64,000 bases of DNA from Pseudonocardia oroxyli (GTDB lineage Bacteria; Actinomycetota; Actinomycetes; Mycobacteriales; Pseudonocardiaceae). Numbering within the stretch: position 1 is the first letter of the stretch; each line of letters opens with the position of its first letter. Where the stretch lies: contig NZ_FNBE01000003.1 of the NCBI RefSeq assembly GCF_900102195.1, forward strand, positions 1-64,000. Reading direction: 5' to 3'. The notes beneath the pieces were generated by a model. It was not told where the DNA came from, searched no databases, and saw only the letters and a list, made by a program, of their open reading frames with translations. Below, piece by piece: positions 47,310 to 55,561 of this stretch. A program made the translations under genes and the position numbers.

Positions 47310-47670
47310 TCACGTACGCCGGGCGGCGGCCACGAAGGTGAACCGGTCCCCCCGGTAGACCGAGTGCGTCCACTCCACCGGCCGCCCGTCCGCGGTGTGG
47401 CTGTGTCTGCGCACCACCAGCAGCGGGTGCCCCGTCTCGACGGCGAGCAGCTCCGCCTCGCGCGGGTCCGCCAGCCTGCTCTGCACGGCGTCTCGCACCT
47501 CGTCGACGCCGCGGCCGTAGACCTCGCGCAGCGTCTCGTACATCGACCCGCGGGCGGCGAGCTGCTCGGCGAGCCCCGGCAGCTCACCGGCCAGCTGCGC
47601 GGTCTCGACGGCCAGCGGCACCCCGTCCACCAGCCGGACCCGCTCGACCCACCACACCTCGTCCTGGCCG
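47310..47670 (-). pseudogene. GntR-family regulator, 3' fragment (UTRA domain only)
   Basis: On the complement strand a UTRA-domain C terminus is clear: DEVWWVERVRLVDGVPLAVE, GSMYETLREVYGRGVDEV, ETGHPLLVVRRHSHTADGRP and VEWTHSVYRGDRFTFVA, ending at a stop at 47310. Homology stops near 47670, where a plus-strand transporter fragment begins, so the winged-helix DNA-binding domain and the front of UTRA are missing. The intact gene was probably a NagR/DasR-like regulator of the amino-sugar genes to its right. It has no plausible start of its own. Confidence 0.8.
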
Positions 47671-47675
47671 AGATC

Positions 47676-48086
47676 ATGGTCGTGGCGAACGCGCTGCTCA
47701 TCGCGGTGTTCGCGACCGGCGGCGGCACGCTGTTCGGGTTCATCGGGCTGGTGCTGTTCACCGTCGGGTTCACGTTCGGCTTCGGCTCGCTGGTGTGGGT
47801 CTACGCCGGTGAGGCCTTCCCGGCGCGGCTGCGCTCGCTCGGCGCGTCGGCGATGCTCACCGCGGACCTGGTGGCCAACGCCGTCGTCGCCGCCGTGTTC
47901 CTGACCCTGCTCAACGGGGTCGGCGGCGTCGGCACGTTCGTGGTGTTCGGGGTGCTCGCCCTGCTCGCGATGGTCTTCGTGCACCGCTTCGCCCCCGAGA
48001 CGAAGGGGCGCGAGCTGGAGGACATCCGCCGGTACTGGGAGAACGACGGCCGCTGGCCCGCCCCCTCGTCGCGGGAGTCGGTGTGA
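47676..48086 (+). pseudogene. MFS sugar-porter, C-terminal fragment
   Basis: About 136 codons from an internal ATG (47676) encode the last third of an MFS sugar transporter: VVANALLIAVFATGGG, FTFGFGSLVWVYAGEAFPAR, LRSLGASAMLTADLVANAVV and the terminal FAPETKGRELEDIRRYW. The PESPR-like EAFPARLRS and PETKGR motifs identify the sugar-porter family. About eight helices are missing. Its stop overlaps the kinase GTG (GTGA), so translation of the remnant may still be needed for coupling. Confidence 0.8.
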
Positions 48087-49087
48087 GCGACCTGCTCGGC
48101 CTCGACATCGGCGGCTCCACGACGCGGGCCCTGCGCTGCACCGACGGCGTGCGCCGCGAGACCCGGACCGGCTCCGCCAACCTCGCCTCGGTCGGCGACG
48201 CGCGCGCGGGCGCGGCCCTGGACGCGGCCCTGGCGGGCCTCGGCGACCTGTCCGGCGTCCAGGCGGTGTGCGCGGGGGCCGCGGGCGCGGACTCGCCCGC
48301 CACCGTCGCCCGGCTGACGGCGATGCTGGCGGCCCGGGTGCCGCGCGCGCGGGTCGCGGTCGTGCACGACACGGAGCTGATGCTGGCCGGGCTCGCGGAG
48401 GGTGTCGCCCTGATCTCCGGGACCGGTTCGGTGGCCTGGGGCCGGCGCGCGGACGGCACACAGGTCCGCGCGGGCGGCTGGGGCTACCTCCTCGGCGACG
48501 AGGGCAGCGGGTGGTGGGTGGCCCGCGAGGCCGTCCGGCACGCGCTGGGCCGCCACGACCGCGACCTCCCGCCCGACGCCGTCACCGCGGCGCTGCTGCA
48601 GGACTGCGGCCTCCCCCACTGCGACGCACTCCTCGACCACGTCTACGGCCGCCCGGAGCGGCAGTACTGGGCGGCCCGCGCCGACGCGGTCGCCCGGCTC
48701 GCCGACACCGGAGCGGATGTCGGAGCGGATGTCGGAGCGGGTCCCGGAGCCGCTCCCGGACCCGACCCGGTGGCGGCCGACCTCCTCGGCCGCGCCGCCG
48801 ACGCCCTCGCCGGGCTGGCGCGCTGCGTCCTCGACCGGCTCGAGATCCCCGGGCCCGTGGTGCTCGGCGGCGGGTTCGCCGTCCACCGACCCGTCCTGCA
48901 GGACCTGCTGCGCGCGCGGCTGCCCGGGGTGCCGCTGACGGTCCTGCGCACCGATCCCGTCCTCGGCGCGCTGCGGCTCGCCCAGGACCTCGCCCACGAC
49001 CCCGCCCACGACCTCGCCCACGACCTCGCCCACGACCCCGCCCACGACCCCGCCCCCGCCCCGACCGACTCGGAGGACCACCCGTGA
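48083..49087 (+). CDS. BadF/BadG-type sugar kinase, probable N-acetylglucosamine kinase
   Basis: A 334-residue ASKHA-fold kinase. Phosphate 1 loop LLGLDIGGSTTRAL, phosphate 2 ALISGTGSVAWGRR, followed by GGWGYLLGDEGSGWWVAREAV, the signature of GlcNAc kinases of the BadF/BadG/BcrA/BcrD ATPase family; adenosine loop VVLGGGFAV. The C-terminal 30 residues are an Asp-Ala-His-Pro repeat tail from a 12-bp DNA repeat and are unlikely to be structured. It would supply GlcNAc-6-phosphate to NagA. GTGA overlaps both neighbours. Confidence 0.88.
   Translation: MSDLLGLDIGGSTTRALRCTDGVRRETRTGSANLASVGDARAGAALDAALAGLGDLSGVQAVCAGAAGADSPATVARLTAMLAARVPRARVAVVHDTELMLAGLAEGVALISGTGSVAWGRRADGTQVRAGGWGYLLGDEGSGWWVAREAVRHALGRHDRDLPPDAVTAALLQDCGLPHCDALLDHVYGRPERQYWAARADAVARLADTGADVGADVGAGPGAAPGPDPVAADLLGRAADALAGLARCVLDRLEIPGPVVLGGGFAVHRPVLQDLLRARLPGVPLTVLRTDPVLGALRLAQDLAHDPAHDLAHDLAHDPAHDPAPAPTDSEDHP
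48986..49057. repeat. Six 12-bp coding tandem repeats (GACCYCGCCCAC)
   Basis: Six contiguous units of GACCYCGCCCAC at 48986, 48998, 49010, 49022, 49034 and 49046 (the last has one change), encoding Asp-Leu/Pro-Ala-His at the kinase C terminus. A smaller run of GGAGCGGATGTC-like units lies at about 48711-48735 in the same gene. In-frame copy-number change is expected between strains. Confidence 0.9.
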
Positions 49088-50106
49088 CCCGCACGCTCTC
49101 CCCCGGCGCCCTGATGGCCGCCGAGACCGCCGAGCAGCCCGCCGTGTGGCGGCGTCAGCTCGCGGAGGCCGGGCCCGGCGGGGCGTCGGGCCTCGCGGAG
49201 GCCGCCGAGCTGGTCCGACGCCGGGCACCCCGGTTCGTCCTGCTCGTCGCCCGGGGCACCAGCGACCACGCCGCCCTGTACGCGAAGTACCTGGTCGAGA
49301 TCACGCTCGGGCTGCCCGTCGGGCTGGTGTCGCCCTCGACCTACACCGCCTACGGCCGCAGGCCCGACCTCCGGGACGTCCTGATGGTCGCGGTCAGCCA
49401 GTCCGGCGGATCCCCCGACCTGCTGCGCACCCTCGAGGTGGCGAAGGCGGGCGGGGCGCTGACGGTCTCGGTGACCAACAACGCGGCGTCCGCGCTGGCC
49501 ACGACGGCGGACGCGCACGTCGACGTCCTGGCGGGCCCGGAACGCGCGGTGGCCGCGACCAAGTCCTACACCGCGCAGCTGCTCGCCCTGAACCTGCTGT
49601 TCGGCGGCGCCGGGGCGGACGCGCTGCCGGACCTCGGCGACGCGATCCTGGCCCGGGACGCCGAGCTCGCCGCCCTGGCGGTCCGCTACCGGTTCGCCGA
49701 ACGAATGATCACCACCGGCCGCGGCTACTCCTACCCGACGGCCCGGGAGGCGGCGTTGAAGCTGATGGAGACCGCGTACGTGTCCGCGCAGGCCTTCTCC
49801 GGGGCGGACCTGCTGCACGGACCGCTCGCGCTCGTCGAGCCGCGGGTGCCGGTGCTCGCCGTGACCTCCGCGGGCGCGGGCGGGCAGGCCTTCGCGCCGG
49901 TGCTCGACGCGCTGGCCGAACGGCGGGCGGACGTGGTCACCGTGGGCAGCGCGGCGCGGGACGTGGTGCTGCCCGAGACCGCCGAGCCGCTCGCCCCGCT
50001 GCTGGAGATCCTGCCGTTCCAGTTGCTCGCCCGGCACGTCGCCGTCGACCGGGGCGGCGACCCGGACGCCCCGCGGGGCCTGCGGAAGGTCACGGAGACG
50101 CTGTGA
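49084..50106 (+). CDS. SIS-domain sugar-phosphate isomerase/deaminase (GlmS-C/NagB-II-like)
   Basis: A 340-residue protein with two SIS domains but no glutaminase part. First SIS: FVLLVARGTSDHAALYAKYL and VAVSQSGGSPDLLRTLEVAK; second: GRGYSYPTAREAALKLMETAY and GADLLHGPLALVE. The overall plan matches AgaS/NagB-II enzymes that convert glucosamine-6-phosphate to fructose-6-phosphate and ammonia. It follows the kinase and precedes nagA with GTGA overlaps, fitting a GlcNAc pathway. Confidence 0.9.
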   Translation: MTRTLSPGALMAAETAEQPAVWRRQLAEAGPGGASGLAEAAELVRRRAPRFVLLVARGTSDHAALYAKYLVEITLGLPVGLVSPSTYTAYGRRPDLRDVLMVAVSQSGGSPDLLRTLEVAKAGGALTVSVTNNAASALATTADAHVDVLAGPERAVAATKSYTAQLLALNLLFGGAGADALPDLGDAILARDAELAALAVRYRFAERMITTGRGYSYPTAREAALKLMETAYVSAQAFSGADLLHGPLALVEPRVPVLAVTSAGAGGQAFAPVLDALAERRADVVTVGSAARDVVLPETAEPLAPLLEILPFQLLARHVAVDRGGDPDAPRGLRKVTETL

Positions 50107-51284
50107 ACGGCCTGCACGACCCGGGGCACGGAGAACGCCGACGCACCGCCCCCGGCGAGCGGGCGATCGTGCTGGCCGCGGAGACCGTCGTCCTCCCCGG
50201 CCACTGCGGCCCCGGGTGGGTGGGCGTCGAGGGCGGACGGATCGTCGCCACCGGGATCGGCCGCCCCCCGAGGCCCGCGGAGCACGAGCTGGGGGTCGCG
50301 GTCGTCGTGCCCGGGTTCGTGGACCTGCACGTGCACGGCGGGGGCGGCGCCGCCTACACCACCGGCGATCCCGCGGAGGCCCGCCGCGCGCTGCGGTTCC
50401 ACCGGGCACACGGCACTACGACGACCCTGGCCTCGTTGGTCACCGCCGGTCCCGCGGAGCTCCGCCGGGCCGTCGACGCCCTCACCGAGCTGGTCGCGGA
50501 CGGCGAGCTCGCGGGCGTCCACCTGGAGGGCCCCTGGCTCGCCGAGGCGCGCTGCGGCGCCCACGATCCCGCGCTGCTGCGGGACCCCGACCCGGCCGAG
50601 CTGGACGCCCTGCTCGCCACCGGCGTGGTGCGGATGGTGACCCTCGCCCCGGAACGTCGGGGCGCCCTCGACGCGATCCGGCGGGTCGCCGGCGCGGGCG
50701 CGCTCGCCGCCGTCGGGCACACGGACGCGGGGTACGAGCTGGTCGGGTCCGCGATCGAGGCGGGCGTCCGGGTCGGCACCCACCTGTTCAACGCGATGGC
50801 CCCGCTGCACCACCGCGAGCCCGGCCCGGCCGCGGCGCTGCTCGGGGACCCGCGGGTGACCGTCGAGCTCGTCACCGACGGGCTGCACGTCCACCCCGCG
50901 CTGTGGGACCTCGTCCTCGCGAGCGCGGGCCCCACCCGGGTCGCCGCGGTCACCGACGCGATGGTCGCCGCGGGCATGCCGGACGGCCGCTACCGGCTCG
51001 GCGGGCTGGACGTGCGGGTCCGCGAGGGCGTCGCCCGGCTGGAGCGGCGCGGGTCCATCGCGGGCAGCACCGCCACCGGAGACGCCCTGCTCCGGGCCAT
51101 CGTCGCCGCCGCGCCGGACCGCAGGTCGGGGCTGGTCCGGGCGGTCGCGATGACCGCCGGGACCCCCGCCGCGACACTCGGGCTCGACGTCGGCGTCCTC
51201 GAACCCGGCCGCCGCGCCGATCTCGTGGTGCTCTCGCCGGAGCTGACGGTGCGCGAGGTCTGGCGCGGCGGCGCACCCGTGTGA
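50103..51284 (+). CDS. nagA: N-acetylglucosamine-6-phosphate deacetylase NagA
   Basis: A 393-residue amidohydrolase. Metal and substrate motifs: FVDLHVHGGGG, GVHLEGPWLAEAR, AAVGHTDAGYE, THLFNAMAPLHHREPG, VTDGLHVHPALW and the catalytic Asp in AAVTDAMVAAGMPDG. It makes glucosamine-6-phosphate, the substrate of the SIS enzyme. GTG 50103 overlaps the SIS stop. It ends 7 bases before the convergent SBF gene. Confidence 0.95.
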   Translation: MNGLHDPGHGERRRTAPGERAIVLAAETVVLPGHCGPGWVGVEGGRIVATGIGRPPRPAEHELGVAVVVPGFVDLHVHGGGGAAYTTGDPAEARRALRFHRAHGTTTTLASLVTAGPAELRRAVDALTELVADGELAGVHLEGPWLAEARCGAHDPALLRDPDPAELDALLATGVVRMVTLAPERRGALDAIRRVAGAGALAAVGHTDAGYELVGSAIEAGVRVGTHLFNAMAPLHHREPGPAAALLGDPRVTVELVTDGLHVHPALWDLVLASAGPTRVAAVTDAMVAAGMPDGRYRLGGLDVRVREGVARLERRGSIAGSTATGDALLRAIVAAAPDRRSGLVRAVAMTAGTPAATLGLDVGVLEPGRRADLVVLSPELTVREVWRGGAPV

Positions 51285-51291
51285 GGCCCGG

Positions 51292-52254
51292 TCAGGCCGG
51301 GACGGCCACCGGCTCCTCGGCCTGCCGAGCCAGGCGCCCGGCGATGACCGCGCACGCCATGAGCTGGATCTGGTGGAACAGCATCAGGGGCAGCACCAGC
51401 AGGCCGACCTGCCCGGCCGAGAACAGCACCCCGGCCATCGGCAGGCCGCTGGCCAGGCTCTTCTTCGACCCGCAGAACAGGATCGTGATCCGGTCCGCGC
51501 GGGTGAAGCGGCGCGGCACGAACCAGGTGATCGCCAGGACCACCGCCAGCAACACCACGCACGTGCCGACGAGCGCGGCGAGGGCGCCGAGCGAGAGCCT
51601 GCCCCAGATGCCCTGCGTCATGCCCTCGCTGAACGCGACGTACACCACCAGCAGGATGGAGCCGCGGTCCACGATCTTGAGCCAGTTCCTGTTGCGCGCC
51701 ACCCAGTCGCCGATCCAGCGCCGCAGCAGCTGCCCGAGCACGAAGGGGGCGAGGAGCTGCAGCGCGACGTCCAGCAGCGCGCGGGCCGAGAACCCGCCCT
51801 GCGCGGACAGCAGCAGCCCGGTCAGCAGCGGCGTGAGCACGATGCCCAGCAGGTTCGACAGGGAGGCCGCGCAGATCGCCGCGGGCACGTTGCCGCGGGC
51901 CACCGAGGTGAACGCGATGGACGACTGCACCGTCGACGGCAGGCAGCAGAGGAAGAGCAGCCCGAGCTTGAGCTCGGTGGGCAGGATCGCCGCGGGGATC
52001 AGCTGGATCAGCAGGCCGAGCAGCGGGAACAGGACGAACGTCGCCGCCACGACCGTGCCGTGCAGCCGCCAGTGCTTGAGCCCCTCGACCGCCTCGCGGG
52101 TGGAGAGCCGGGCGCCGTAGAGGAAGAAGAGCAGGGCGATCGCGACACTCGTGGCGTAGGAGAACCCGGTGGCGACCGACCCGCTCGCGGGCAGCAGGGC
52201 CGCGACCCCCACGGTCGCGAGGATCATCAGCAGGAACGGGTCGACGCGCTTCAC
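51292..52254 (-). CDS. SBF-like (bile acid:sodium symporter fold) transporter
   Basis: A 320-residue membrane protein with about ten helices, of the SBF-like/YfeH branch of the bile-acid symporter superfamily. Typical stretches are ALLFFLYGARLSTREAVEGL, LCCLPSTVQSSIAFTSVARG, and FCGSKKSLASGLPMAGVLF, the crossover motifs of the family. Transport substrate unknown. Start ATG 52254. Divergent from the LysR gene by 70 bases, which may regulate it. Confidence 0.88.
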   Translation of the reverse strand: MKRVDPFLLMILATVGVAALLPASGSVATGFSYATSVAIALLFFLYGARLSTREAVEGLKHWRLHGTVVAATFVLFPLLGLLIQLIPAAILPTELKLGLLFLCCLPSTVQSSIAFTSVARGNVPAAICAASLSNLLGIVLTPLLTGLLLSAQGGFSARALLDVALQLLAPFVLGQLLRRWIGDWVARNRNWLKIVDRGSILLVVYVAFSEGMTQGIWGRLSLGALAALVGTCVVLLAVVLAITWFVPRRFTRADRITILFCGSKKSLASGLPMAGVLFSAGQVGLLVLPLMLFHQIQLMACAVIAGRLARQAEEPVAVPA

Positions 52255-52324
52255 CCGGACATCGTCGCCGCCGTCCGGTCATTCGGAAACACGCACACCG
52301 CTCTGTCTGTCATCATGGTTCGCG

Positions 52325-53152
52325 ATGGATCCGGTCCTGCTCCGCTCGTTCGTCGCCGTCGCGCGCACGCTGTCGTTCACCCGGGCCGCCGCCGGGTTGG
52401 ACCTGCGGCAGTCGACGGTCAGCCAGCACGTCCGGCGACTGGAGGAGGCGGTCGGGCGCACGCTGCTGCTGCGGGACACCCACAGCGTCACCCTCACCCC
52501 GGACGGCGAGACGATGGTCGAGTACGCCGTCGCGATCCTCGACACCGCCGACCGCGCGCTGGCCCACTTCCGCGGCGTGCAGGTGCGCGGGCGGCTGCGG
52601 TTCGGGGTCTCGGAGGACCTCGTGCTCACCCGGGTGCCGACGATCCTGGCCGACTTCCGACGCCGGCACCCCGGCGTGGACGTCGAGCTGACCGTGGGGC
52701 TGAGCGAGACCCTGGAGGCCGCGCTCGACCGCGGCGAGCTGGACCTGCTCTTCGCCAAGCGCTCACCCGGCCGGACGGGCGGAACCCCGGTCTGGCCGGA
52801 CCGCTTCGTGTGGGTCGCGGCCCCCGGGTTCCGGCTCGCCGAGGGGCCCGTCCCGCTCGTGACCTATCCCCCGCCCGCACTGTCGCGGGCCGCCGCGATC
52901 ACCGCCCTGGAGGCGGTGGGCCGCCCCTGGCGGCTCGCCTGCACCAGCGGCTCGCTGTCCGGCCTGCGGGCCGCGGCGCTGGCGGGACTCGGGGTGGTCG
53001 CGCACGCCGAGACCCTGGTGCCGCCGGGGCTGGTCCCGGTGGCCGGGCTCCCGTCGCTCGGCGGCTTCGAGTTCACCCTGCAGACCGGCCGCCGCACCCT
53101 CTCGACCCCCGCCGAAGCCCTGGCGACGGCGATCACCACGGCCTTCGGCTAG
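52325..53152 (+). CDS. LysR-family transcription regulator
   Basis: A 275-residue LysR regulator: N-terminal winged helix LLRSFVAVARTLSFTRAAAG, RQSTVSQHVRRLEEAVGRT and the following effector domain (RLRFGVSEDLVLTRVPTILADF). The effector domain is somewhat short. Divergent from the SBF transporter, which is the most likely target. ATG 52325. Ends before a compound stem-loop shared with the TetR gene. Confidence 0.9.
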   Translation: MDPVLLRSFVAVARTLSFTRAAAGLDLRQSTVSQHVRRLEEAVGRTLLLRDTHSVTLTPDGETMVEYAVAILDTADRALAHFRGVQVRGRLRFGVSEDLVLTRVPTILADFRRRHPGVDVELTVGLSETLEAALDRGELDLLFAKRSPGRTGGTPVWPDRFVWVAAPGFRLAEGPVPLVTYPPPALSRAAAITALEAVGRPWRLACTSGSLSGLRAAALAGLGVVAHAETLVPPGLVPVAGLPSLGGFEFTLQTGRRTLSTPAEALATAITTAFG

Positions 53153-53169
53153 CGGCCGTCCTGGAGCCG

Positions 53170-53233
53170 AGAACGGGCATTGTGGCTCCATAATGGCTGT
53201 TCTGAGGCCTGAAAACGGGCACTGTGGAGCCAC
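53170..53233. terminator. Compound stem-loop with TGTGGCTCCA motif (family C)
   Basis: A 14-base stem pairs 53170-53183 with 53190-53203 (one mismatch and two G-U pairs). In addition TGTGGCTCCA at 53181-53190 is matched exactly by its complement at 53224-53233, so two alternative folds exist. A 20-base direct repeat (AACGGGCAYTGTGG core) starts at 53171 and 53213. It lies between the convergent LysR and TetR genes. Confidence 0.65.
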
Positions 53234-53262
53234 ACTGCGCCGGGCCGAGGGTGACCGAATGG

Positions 53263-53916
53263 TCAGCCTGCGGGAACGCGGCCCGGCGCCCGGCGCACCA
53301 CCGCGATCGCCCTCGCGAGCTCCGTGTCCCGCTCCTCGCCCAGCAGGTCCCGCACGAACACCCCCGCGATGTGCTCGACGGACTCGGGCCCGTCCGGCCG
53401 GTACCACGTCCACGCGTAGTTGCACATGCCGAACACGTGCAGCGCCGTCATCCGCGGGTCCGCGGTGTGCAGCTCCCCCGCCGCCGCGCCCGCCCGGACG
53501 ATGTCCACCACGAGGTCGGTGTACCGCGTGCGCTGGCCGCGGATGTGCTCGGCCAGGGTCCCACCGAGTTCGTCGCCGGAGTATCGGACCAGCTCACGCA
53601 GGCAGGTGAGGCTCGCGGCCCGGTCGTCCCGGTGGGCGGCGAGCAGGGCGTAGATCATCGCGACCAGGCGCTCGACGGGGCTCTCGAGGTGCGCCCGCAC
53701 GTAGTCCGCCTCGGCCAGGCGCCGCCCGAAGTAGGCGACGTGCACCTCCCCGAGCAGCGCCTCCTTGCTCCCGAAGTGGTGCAGGATCGTGCCCTTCGAC
53801 AGCCCCAGCGCCACCGCGACGTCCGCGAGCGCGGTCTCCGCGTACCCGCGCTCCGCGACGTGCTCGGCGAACACGCGCAGGATCGCGTCCCGCGAACTGG
53901 GCCTGACCATCGGCAC
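53263..53916 (-). CDS. TetR-family regulator of the acyl-CoA carboxylase genes
   Basis: A 217-residue TetR protein. The helix-turn-helix region is [20 protein letters not shown] followed by [12 protein letters not shown]. The C-terminal part has the FMN-like arrangement of TetR_C proteins and binds an unknown ligand, possibly an acyl-CoA. Start at ATG 53916 or two codons later. Divergent from the carboxylase operon, with an operator-like palindrome in the 47-base gap. Confidence 0.9.
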   Translation of the reverse strand: MPMVRPSSRDAILRVFAEHVAERGYAETALADVAVALGLSKGTILHHFGSKEALLGEVHVAYFGRRLAEADYVRAHLESPVERLVAMIYALLAAHRDDRAASLTCLRELVRYSGDELGGTLAEHIRGQRTRYTDLVVDIVRAGAAAGELHTADPRMTALHVFGMCNYAWTWYRPDGPESVEHIAGVFVRDLLGEERDTELARAIAVVRRAPGRVPAG

Positions 53917-53933
53917 ACCCTAGCCCATTGCTG

Positions 53934-53951
53934 ACTGAACGGGCGGTCAGT
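53934..53951. promoter_or_regulatory. TetR operator-like palindrome
   Basis: ACTGAACGGGCGGTCAGT: half-sites ACTGAAC and GGTCAGT pair with one mismatch around GGGC. It is centred in the gap between the divergent TetR and carboxylase genes, 12 bases before the carboxylase ATG. Confidence 0.65.
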
Positions 53952-53963
53952 TACCGTGGCTCC

Positions 53964-55526
53964 ATGACCACGACGCTGCGGTCCACCGCCGATCCCGGCT
54001 CGGACGCGTTCGCCCGCAACGCGGAGTCCCACCGGAACCTGGTCGCGGACTTGGCCGCCCAGCTGGCCACGGCCCGGCTCGGCGGCCCCGAGAGGTCGCG
54101 GGCCCGCCACGTCGAGCGCGGGAAGCTGCTGCCCCGTGACCGGGTGGACTCCCTCGTCGACCCGGGCTCGCCGTTCCTGGAGCTGTCCCCGCTCGCCGCG
54201 CACGGCCTCTACGACGGGGACGCCCCCGGCGCGGGCATGATCACCGGCGTCGGGCGGGTGTCGGGGCGGCAGTGCGTGATCGTCGCCAACGACGCGACGG
54301 TCAAGGGCGGCACCTACTACCCGATGACGGTCAAGAAGCACCTGCGCGCGCAGGAGGTGGCCCTGCACAACCGGCTGCCGTGCGTCTACCTGGTCGACTC
54401 CGGCGGCGCCTTCCTCCCCCGCCAGGACGAGGTCTTCCCCGACCGCGAGCACTTCGGCCGGATCTTCTACAACCAGGCCACCATGTCCGGGCTCGGGATC
54501 CCGCAGATCGCGGCGGTCCTGGGCTCCTGCACCGCGGGCGGCGCCTACGTCCCGGCGATGTCCGACGAGGCCGTCATCGTCCGCAACCAGGGGACGATCT
54601 TCCTCGGTGGCCCGCCGCTGGTGAAGGCCGCGACCGGCGAGGTCGTCACCGCCGAGGAGCTCGGCGGCGGCGACCTGCACGCCAAGGTCTCCGGCGTCAC
54701 CGACCACCTCGCGAACGACGACGCGGACGCCCTGCGGAAGGTGCGCTCGATCGTCGCCACCCTCGGGCCGCGGGTCGCACCGCCCTGGGAGCGCCGCCCG
54801 ACCGTCGCGCCCGTCGTCGACCCGGCCGAGCTCTACGGCGTCGTCCCCACCGACTCGCGCACCCCCTACGACGTGCGCGAGGTGATCTCCCGCATCGTCG
54901 ACGGCTCGGAGTTCGGCGAGTTCAAGTCCGAGTACGGCACCACCCTGGTCACCGGGTTCGCGCACATCCACGGCCACCCCGTCGGCATCCTGGCCAACAA
55001 CGGGATCCTGTTCTCCGAGTCCGCGCTCAAGGGCGCCCACTTCATCGAGCTGTGCGACCAGCGCGGCATCCCGCTGGTGTTCCTGCAGAACATCTCCGGG
55101 TTCATGGTCGGCCGCGAGTACGAGGCGGGCGGCATCGCGAAGAACGGGGCCAAGCTCGTCACCGCCGTCGCCTCCACCCGGGTCCCCAAGCTGACCGTCG
55201 TCATCGGCGGGTCGTTCGGCGCCGGGAACTACGCCATGTGCGGGCGCGCCTACTCCCCCCGCTTCCTGTTCATGTGGCCCAACGCCCGCATCTCGGTCAT
55301 GGGCGGCGAGCAGGCCGCGACCGTGCTCGGGACCGTCGGGAACGCGGACCCGGAGGCGATCCGGGCCCAGTACGAGTCGCAGGGCCACCCCTACTACTCC
55401 ACCGCCCGGCTGTGGGACGACGGCGTGATCGACCCCGCCGACACCCGCACCGTCCTCGGGCTGTCCCTGTCCGTCGCCGCCAACGCGCCCCTCGGGGATC
55501 CCGCGTTCGGCGTCTTCCGGATGTGA
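53964..55526 (+). CDS. accD1: Acyl-CoA carboxylase carboxyltransferase subunit (AccD1/methylcrotonyl-CoA type)
   Basis: A 520-residue crotonase-fold carboxyltransferase. Acyl-CoA site [20 protein letters not shown] and [15 protein letters not shown]; carboxybiotin half [20 protein letters not shown] and [17 protein letters not shown]. The sequence is nearest in style to methylcrotonyl-CoA carboxylase beta subunits (AccD1) used in leucine breakdown. It pairs with the biotin subunit 35 bases downstream. Controlled by the divergent TetR gene. Confidence 0.92.
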   Translation: MTTTLRSTADPGSDAFARNAESHRNLVADLAAQLATARLGGPERSRARHVERGKLLPRDRVDSLVDPGSPFLELSPLAAHGLYDGDAPGAGMITGVGRVSGRQCVIVANDATVKGGTYYPMTVKKHLRAQEVALHNRLPCVYLVDSGGAFLPRQDEVFPDREHFGRIFYNQATMSGLGIPQIAAVLGSCTAGGAYVPAMSDEAVIVRNQGTIFLGGPPLVKAATGEVVTAEELGGGDLHAKVSGVTDHLANDDADALRKVRSIVATLGPRVAPPWERRPTVAPVVDPAELYGVVPTDSRTPYDVREVISRIVDGSEFGEFKSEYGTTLVTGFAHIHGHPVGILANNGILFSESALKGAHFIELCDQRGIPLVFLQNISGFMVGREYEAGGIAKNGAKLVTAVASTRVPKLTVVIGGSFGAGNYAMCGRAYSPRFLFMWPNARISVMGGEQAATVLGTVGNADPEAIRAQYESQGHPYYSTARLWDDGVIDPADTRTVLGLSLSVAANAPLGDPAFGVFRM

Positions 55527-55561
55527 GCCCCGTGCGTCCCGTGAGCTCTGGAGGTCCGCTG

